This document shows, in pieces, positions 57,350 through 64,000 of a stretch of 64,000 bases of DNA (position 1 is its first letter; each line of letters starts with the position of its first letter). The notes under the pieces are model-generated. The model had not been told where the DNA came from. It was given only the letters and a program-made list of their open reading frames with translations, and did not search any database. This stretch comes from Nectonema munidae. Taxonomy: Eukaryota; Nematomorpha; Nectonematoida; Nectonematidae. The translations under genes were made by a program, and so were the position numbers. The stretch lies in assembly GCA_030549495.1 (NCBI GenBank), contig JAUIRK010001037.1:1-64000 (forward strand), in the 5' to 3' direction.

Positions 57350-59350
57350 ATCATCCCTTTTGCCTTCGAGGCTTGGTTATTGTTCCCAAAAAGTCGGGGT
57401 CAACCAGTTTCCTGCAACAACTACGCCATTTCATTCTTTCTTTAACATGACTTCGCACAAGCTTTCTTTTTTCCATATCGTGGTGAATCACTTCATTCCA
57501 TGCTTTCTTTGGTCTTCTTCTCTTCATCTTTCCATCAATCAATTCACCTTTTATCTTCTTTACAACGTTCCATTCGGACATCCTTTCGACATGACCAAAA
57601 CAACGTAATCTATTCTCTTCTAAATGCAATTCTATATCCTCAATTCCAATTTTCTTTCTCAACACATCGTTGGCAATCCTATCTTTAAGCGTCTTCATCC
57701 TAATCATTCTCATCTCAGTTGTTTGTAGCTTTCTCGTGTCAGCCTTCTTCATCACCCAGCATTCAGAACCGTAACAAATCGTACTTCTAACGCAAACTTT
57801 ATACAGTCTTGCTTTTAGTTCGTCAGATAAAAAATTTCCATACAGTAAGCGGGATAATTCTTTAAACTTTTTCCAACCTAGACGTATTCGCGCTCTTAGG
57901 CTACTAGAAACATCACTGTTGCAATTGATCATATCGCCCAAATAACAGAAATCATCAACAACATAGAACGTATCATCTCCTAATTTGACTTTTTCAACAA
58001 GAGCTGTCTCCATTTTTGCACTTTCTATAAACAAAGCCACTCACTGCAGAAAGAAAGCCCTTTATAGAGAAACATCTTTTGTGAACCCACGTATTACAAG
58101 TCGTACATAAAATGGCGTTTCTCATTACCCTCAGTCCACATAATGAACAGGGGTCGACACTACTCACTTCCCTGACACCATTCATTTTATTACTCACGAT
58201 CATCACTTTCGTCTTTGCTACATTTATTTTTAATCCTTTGCTTTCAAGTGCTCTTTTCCATTCGGTATACTTAACATTCAACTCATCCAAACTATCACCC
58301 ACAACTACAAAATCATGAGCATACAAAAATTCACGATTATTTTTCGGGATTTCCGAGCTCAGAGCATCCATCACTATGATAAACAACAAATGACTTATTA
58401 CAGACCCTGGATGAACACCAACATTTATTTTAAACCACTCTGAAAGCTCACCTTCGATACGCACTGCTGTTCTTGAATCTCGATACATTTCCATTATTAC
58501 ATTCACTTCAAACTCAGGTATACCCTTCTTTCTTAATGCCCAACGTATAACATTCCTAGGAACTGAATCAAAAGCCTTCTAAAGATCGACAAAAGCTATA
58601 TACAATTCTTTTCCAACTCTCAAATACCTCTCAATCAGTTTGTTCATTATGAAAATTGCATTTATAGTGTCTTTTCCTGGTGTAAACTCTATTTGCAGAT
58701 CATCAATATCAACTTTCGCTCTGGTCCTACCTTCAAACACTCTTTCTAAAACCTTCATACTGTGCTCCAGGATTTTCAGACTTCTGTCATTCTTACACTC
58801 TTTTGCATCGCCTTTCACCTTGTACAACGGAACTAAAACGCTTTTTCTCCAACTTTCTGGCATTTTTTCTCCATTCATCATTCGATTTCCTATTTTTGCT
58901 AACTCATTTTTCAATTGACACGTCTCAATCACCTCAATAGGTACACCACTTGGGCCAGCCGACTTACCATGCTTCATCTTTAATATAGCGGCCTTTATCT
59001 CCTCTGATGTTATTAGCCTTACTGGACCCTGGATAATATTGTTACTGGAAGAAATTTCCCAAGAATTCTCATTATTCTAAAGTTCTTCACAGTACTCTTT
59101 CCATGTTTTCAATCTGTCTTCTAGATCAAGATGTTTGTTTCTATTTTTATCTGATATGCAAGGCACGCCAACAATATCTTTTTTATTTCTAGTGCTATGT
59201 TTTGCCATTTTAAAGACTTTTTTCATTCTTTCTTCTGGTCTCAAATTCTTTTAATTCCCCTTTAACTTCGTCATTCCATGCCCTCCTAATGACCTTTTTT
59301 GCTTCCTTCCTGCTCTCCACATAATCCTTTCTAGCTAACTCCATTTTTAC
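57350..59350 (-). mobile_element. RTE-like LINE with zinc-binding insert, 5' truncated
   Basis: A minus-strand LINE within the presumed thioesterase intron. It begins near 59350 in the region before the reverse transcriptase (ELARKDYVESRKEAKKVIR) and ends near 57350. The endonuclease is missing. Four breaks are seen (a shift near 59250, stops near 59079 and 58578, a shift near 58000), so it is moderately old. Confidence 0.85.
57351..59085 (-). pseudogene. RTE-like reverse transcriptase with embedded cysteine/histidine module
   Basis: Blocks in order: LKMKHGKSAGPSGVPIEVIE, VLVPLYKVKGDAK, FTPGKDTINAIF, YIAFVDL then a stop and KAFDSVPR (motif A), HPGSVISHLLFIIVMD (motif B, usual QG is PG), LYAHDFVVV where YADD is expected (one catalytic Asp lost), GLKINVAKTKVM, then the module CSLCGLRVMRNAILC, TTCNTWVHKRC and RKC (58010-58150). 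In a new frame come YLGDMINC, RSTICYGSECW and RLRCFGHVERM. The module has the C-x2-C...C-x2-C-x4-H-x2-C spacing of PHD-like zinc fingers; one cysteine near its end is Y. Confidence 0.85.
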
Positions 59351-60988
59351 TTTACGCCAATTTATTATTTTTTATACTATAAAATAATCTAAGTTCTTCA
59401 TAATTCTATTTTTTTTATATGTATTTGTCATTATAAATATTCTTGTTTAGCTCTATAAGTCTCTATGAATATTTGTTTTTTATAGCTTTTCAAACGCATA
59501 CAATAAATTTTTTAAAGGTTTATTTTTTCATAATTTATGCATGAAATTGACATCCAAATTTGGCTACGACATAACTTAGAATTTTTCAAAATCTAAAGAT
59601 TCTATATTTCAAAAAAAGCATGAGAAAGCTATTTTAAAATATCGAAATTCAAGGAAATGGTAAATATTTGTAAAGGTTTATAAAAACATTCACTTTTGAG
59701 AACTAACTTTTATATTTTGTTCTAATTCATTGAACCTAACTTTATAAAAAAAAAAGAAAAATTTCAATGAGTATCAAATTTCAGCCTGAATATGCTCAAA
59801 AAGGATTACCCCATTCATAGAGAAAAAAAGAGTTGCATCAAATTTCATTCTAAATTTCAATAAAGTTCACTAACATAAAATTGAAGATGTTCAATCGTTG
59901 CAATGAAAAGAACATCAAACATTTAATTTTTACACGCTAAAGTTTGATGACCCCTTCATGTACTTTTTTGAGATTGTTTTTATAAGTGGTGAAAAATCAC
60001 ATCGATAAGAAATTTTGGTGATATTCAAAAATTGAATAGTTTCAATACTTTCTTTAAAGGCCATAGAATTTCTTTTTAATGAAAAAAAGGTTTGTTACAT
60101 TTATGTCTAAGTAGTCTACATTCAATATTTAACAATACTTAATAGTTTGTAGTGAATTGTTTGTAGTTGGAGGAAAGTATTGGCAGAGGCGTAGCGAAAT
60201 GGAAGGGCGAGTGGTTTACAGTCAACTTGCACCATTTGCTGTTGACATTTGCTGGCATTCATTAGAACGAACTTATTGCACGAATGCAATGATAACTATA
60301 CGCTAAAATAATTTGGGTCAGTTGGCAGAACTGCATTGTTGCGGCTTCGTCACACCCTAGAGATAGGAAGAGAAACGAACAGTCTACAAGCAAGCAAGCA
60401 ACTTATAGGAATTGAGATTTATAGGGATTTAGCGTTGAAGGTCGTGAATGGTTAGGCCTCGTTAAAAAGTGTTGGCTCGCACGCGACTAAGTGTAGTAAT
60501 AATCTTATTGCTAGTTAACTAACTAATCTTGGCAAACTTAAAAAAACTTAACTAGTTAGTTAGATTTTATATAGTAATGTGGTGAGGATACACGTGAAAG
60601 TGGCCTCAAGATTGGCCAAAATTCTTATTATTTTGGAACTAAATTGTCGAGAAGCCAAATCACGTATTATTAAATAAGGGCGGTTAATAATTAAGCTTTT
60701 TATTTACTCGATAAATTAGAGTCCTCATTTCTTTTATAATGTTTAAATTTTGTTGTAAAGCGTCGAGAAAGTTTGCGTATGATGATATCATGACACGTTT
60801 TATCGAGAGTGAGCAAATTATAGGCCAGGCAGAGAGAGGAGGGCGGCTTATGCACAAAGAGTTATTTCCTTTGCCAGACATTGCTTTGAAGCGATGATGC
60901 GAGCCTCGAGTGATGAAACGAAGGGTGAGCGTAGTATGAAAGATCACCTGACCTAATTTTTAGTTATCGGCATTAACTTTTAAAGAAT
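59351..60988. other. Intronic or flanking stretch, nothing recognised
   Basis: AT-rich up to 60.1 kb. 60160-60560 and 60830-60940 are richer in G and C but show no gene, RNA or repeat that I can name. Upstream thioesterase exons were sought here without success. Confidence 0.4.
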
Positions 60989-61264
60989 CAGGGGTTCTTA
61001 ACCAGTGGGGGGGGGGGGTGTCGCCCTAGGGGGCGCAAACAAATTACTAGAGGGGACACAGACCAGTTAGTTAAAGAAGGAGCAAGGAATTAAAACCTTA
61101 TTTATTTCATTTGATTTGTGTTTTTTCCTAGTAATTTTTTAATTTAAATGTTTAATGATAATTTATTTTAATTATTTATAACAATTTTTAATTATTTTAT
61201 GTTTTATTTTTAAAATGGCTATTTTTCAACATATTCAACTCAACTTATAGTAAAATTTTGAGTA

Positions 61265-61351
61265 TCGTATGATTCCACGTATAAGACGACCCATAAACCC
61301 CAAAATTTACCGCTTAAAATTATAGGTCGCCTTATACGTGAAAATATACGG
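61265..61351. mobile_element. 87-base TA-flanked foldback element in the hAT
   Basis: The ends are TCGTATGATTCCACGTATAA and, inward from the right, CCGTATATTTTCACGTATAA, followed by GACGACC and GGCGACC. TA lies on both sides (61263-61264 and 61352-61353), as for mariner/Tc1-type insertions. Nearly the whole length can fold into one hairpin. It is younger than the hAT it interrupts. Confidence 0.8.
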
Positions 61352-61651
61352 TATTTTAATACAGAATTTTATTTGTTTTAAGATATTCTGCATTCTGAAT
61401 TATAAAAACATATGTGTGTAGAACAGCAGGTTTTGTTGATATTTTCTTGCCCTTTTTACATTTGTTGATACAAAACAAGAAATATGCATATCAAATGCAA
61501 AAAAATTAGCAGTACATGAATAGATTTATTGTTAGTTTTTTTGTATTATATTTAAATGCTATTAAATTTTTTGTTTTTTAGTTGTATTTTTAATCTTTAG
61601 AACTTATATTTGATAGAACAAAATAGTTAAATTTTCTTAATTTTTTTTCAA

Positions 61652-63200
61652 ATGAAATCCAAAAAAAAGAAAATATTATGATGATTATCTCAAATACGGA
61701 TATGTAGGTGATATTCAAGTCCCAAAATGTGTCATTTGTTATAAAACCTTGAGCAACGATGCAATTAGAGCGTCTCGTCTTGAACGGCACTTGAAAACAA
61801 CGCATCCTGCACTTGCAAATAAACCACTGACATTTTTCGAAGTCAAACGGGAATCATTGAAGCACGATAAATAGAATGATCAGTCTTTTTTTCTACAACA
61901 AAATTCAAAAGCTGTTTAAGCTTCTTATGAAATAGACATGCTGATAACAAAAACTAAAAAAGCCATGATATCGGAGAAACTTTGATAAAACCATGCTTAC
62001 TTCTTGCATCTGAGCTCGTTTTAGGAAAAGATTGTTCAAAAAAGCTTCCTCATATTTCTTTGTCTCACAATTTTTTGAGGAAAATCAACTTTCATGGGAT
62101 TCACTTGCAGGCGTGTGTACTGAAGGAGCTCCAGCTATGTTTGGCTCTCAGCCTGGTTTCACTGCTATGTTAAGAGAAAAGAATACAGATATTTCAAGTA
62201 CACACTGTATAATTCATCGTGGAGCTTTAGCATCTCCAGCCTTGCCTTCAGAATTAAATGACGTTTCAAATTTAGCCATCAATATTGTCAACTTTATTAA
62301 AAGAGAAGCCTTGAATTGTCGTCTCTTCAAGCTTTTGTGCGAAGATATGGAATGAGAGACCCGTGCCTTGCTTTTTTACACGAAAACACGTTGGTTATCG
62401 AAAGAGAACATGCTTGCGAGGCTTTATGATTTACGTAAGGAGGTAGAATTTTTTTTAAATATACACAAAAGAAAAAATATCTTTATCTAGGATTTAAATC
62501 ATATGCTTTTCAACTTTCTTTGGCTTAACTTGTGGATGTTTTTGAAGCTTTAAATACTCTTAATCTTAAACTACAAGGGAAAAACATCAACATGTTGGCT
62601 CACCAAGATGCAATTCGAACGTCCATGGCCAAACTTGATCTCAGGACATCTCGGATTCAGAAAGCGAATGCATTGAACTTTAGTAACTTGGAATTGGCTC
62701 CGAATTAAAATGTTTTAAATTGTGATTTGAAAAAATAAATATCCACACATTTAGAAAATTTGAAAGAAGAATTTATTAGATATTTCCCGGATGTAGACAA
62801 AAATCGTCAAGACTGGAAATTTATAATAAATCCCTTCCAATCTGAAATTTAAAATGTTCCAGATGACGCCATTTTCTTGAATTAAAATTTAATCCTAACG
62901 CTGAAAATACCTTTAAAAACTGGATCTTGAAGCTTTCTGGATAAAATATCATCCAATCTACCCCAAACTTGCCAGAAAAGCTCTCAAGGTTTTGGTCCTC
63001 TTCGGATCTACTTATCTTTGTAAAGCTGCGTTTTCGGCTTTATTTTCAATTAAAACAAAATAAAGAAACATACTCAAAATAGAAGATGATTTACGCTGCG
63101 CGATTTCTTGCACTGAACTGCGTATTCAAAAAATAGTGGCAAAAAACAATGTCAAAAATCGCACTAATAAAAATTGTAATTTTTTTTCAACTAAGGTTTA
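61652..63200 (+). pseudogene. hAT transposase with BED zinc finger, broken
   Basis: From the ATG at 61652: KSKKRKYYDDYLKYGYV, then the BED finger with CVICYKTLSN and RLERHLKTTH (C-x2-C and H-x4-H kept). Sense breaks near 61872; parts of the family's middle are missing, and it resumes at about 62000. The frame 62032-62355 has ENQLSWDSLAGVCTEGAPAM (second catalytic region, D replaced by E) and STHCIIHRGALASPALPSEL. The C-terminus has STYLCKAAFSALFSIKTK and KIEDDLRCAI. Several stops and shifts follow 62355. Same subgroup as the hAT at 18.0 kb but a different family. Confidence 0.85.
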
Positions 63201-63400
63201 AAAAGGGAGAAACTATAGAGTTTTGGAAGAATGAATATAGTAAAATTTAAAGCACAATAAAATATTTGATGTTCAGTATCGATGAGATCAAATTGATTCT
63301 TTGATAATTATATGGGGGTATGATTTCAATCGGTAAAGGGGGCGACAAAAATAAAAAAAAGTTTAAAGGGGGCGTTGGGAAAAAAGGTTGAGAAACACTG

Positions 63401-64000
63401 AGTTAAATTAACACCAGCTATCTTTTAACTAACTAAAAAATTTTTAACGGATTAATTTAAAAAAAAATTAACGCGATTTTAAGTTTAAGAAACAATGAAA
63501 GTAAATGAAGAAACTATTTTTCAAAAATTAGATTTAAACATTTTTTATCAAAGGAATTTTAATTCAAAAAATGTAATGAAAATGGGATGAATATTCGCAA
63601 AAAAATCTATTTACTTTTCAAAAAATTTTTCTTTTAGATTTTTCTGAAACATAACCCTATTGAAAAAAACTTTATTTAATGTACGTGTGGTAATTGTGAG
63701 TACAGGGTGTTATATTTTAATTAATATAAAAAGTATAAACCCAAAATTATTTTTTCTATGACTTGTATGAAAAAAAGTTTGATTGAAGAAAAATATAAAC
63801 ATTTGAAATAACTAAAAAAAATTGGCCCCAAAAAGTTTTTAAATTTTCAAAGATTCCAAAACAGTAGTTTCGAGATGGGATATGAGTACTTATTTTCCTT
63901 CTCGAATTATTTTTAAATAAAGAAAATAAGTTTCCCTTTCTCTTCTCTTACTCATCTGTGAAGATATAAAGCGATAGGTGAGAATAAAAAAAAACATCCT
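63401..64000. other. Window end, nothing recognised
   Basis: AT-rich sequence after the hAT. No coding sense; upstream exons of the thioesterase may lie beyond the window. Confidence 0.4.

Larger units (their letters stand above)
60989..63400 (+). mobile_element. hAT DNA transposon, both ends present, broken
   Basis: The left end is CAGGGGTTCTTAACCAGTGG, followed by 12 G (61007-61018) and gtcgccctagggggcgc; the right end, inward, CAGTGTTTCTCAACC, followed by phrases with gggggcg. Length 2412 bases. The transposase lies at 61652-63200. The 8-base flanks (TAAAGAAT and AGTTAAAT) do not match well, so the target-site duplication has decayed or the end is set a few bases off. A small TA-flanked element is inserted at 61265-61351. 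Confidence 0.85.

Noticed and set aside
57270-58918. Plus-strand frames of 62-112 codons
   Set aside because: They are antisense to the minus-strand RTE-like LINE.
1-64000. CRISPR arrays, rRNA genes, LTR retroelements, Polintons or viral genes
   Set aside because: No repeat-spacer pattern, rRNA core, aspartic protease/integrase, long terminal repeat or capsid-like sequence was recognised on either strand.

Overview
This is an AT-rich window from an animal nuclear genome, not a bacterium, plasmid or virus. Two host genes can be read, both on the minus strand: the last coding exon of an acyl-protein thioesterase (LYPLA/APT family, 56.3-56.5 kb) and five exons of a secreted-type zinc carboxypeptidase with an M14 activation peptide (40.0 kb down to 8.8 kb). 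Almost everything else recognisable is transposon: LINEs of two groups, hAT, piggyBac and Tigger/pogo elements, short terminal-inverted-repeat elements, a minisatellite and old diverged duplications. The mix, the base composition and the combination of a 47-base intron with introns over 10 kb fit an arthropod, perhaps a crustacean such as a parasitic copepod. The organism is inferred, with low confidence; the gene families are read directly.

Layout. 0.5-8.7 kb holds a nearly whole minus-strand Jockey/CR1-group LINE facing a plus-strand LINE that is split by a piggyBac remnant. 8.8-9.25 kb holds two carboxypeptidase exons. 10.0-13.2 kb is another minus-strand LINE, 15.2-15.5 kb a 20-base minisatellite, 16.8-17.3 kb a decayed LINE, and 18.0-20.9 kb a complete but broken hAT element with a target-site duplication. 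22.0-22.1 kb is the carboxypeptidase exon carrying the zinc ligands. 22.6-30.3 kb is non-coding, built of phrase-like terminal repeats, a perfect short element with a 9-base target-site duplication, and an A-B-C-A'-B'-C' duplication. 32.7-37.2 kb has piggyBac and hAT remnants; 38.3-38.4 and 39.9-40.0 kb are the pro-segment exons.

42.7-44.0 kb is an internally deleted Tigger element. 46-50.4 kb has RTE-like LINE pieces and a diverged repeat pair; one LINE is cut by a 130-base TTAA element. 50.5-53.1 kb carries an unclassified transposase on the minus strand and, on the plus strand, a cysteine-rich orphan family found in many invertebrates; the two share a near-identical 65-base patch. 57.3-59.4 kb is an RTE-like LINE with a zinc-binding insert in its reverse transcriptase, and 61.0-63.4 kb a second full-length hAT.

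How the genes fit together. The carboxypeptidase exons join in phase from the pro-segment to the middle of the catalytic domain and show most of the active-site residues, so the gene looks functional even though its introns have been stretched to over 31 kb in this window by insertions. Four parts were not found here: signal peptide, EGR-type segment, NPDGY-type segment and C-terminal exon. No rRNA, bona fide tRNA, CRISPR array, LTR element or Polinton was recognised.
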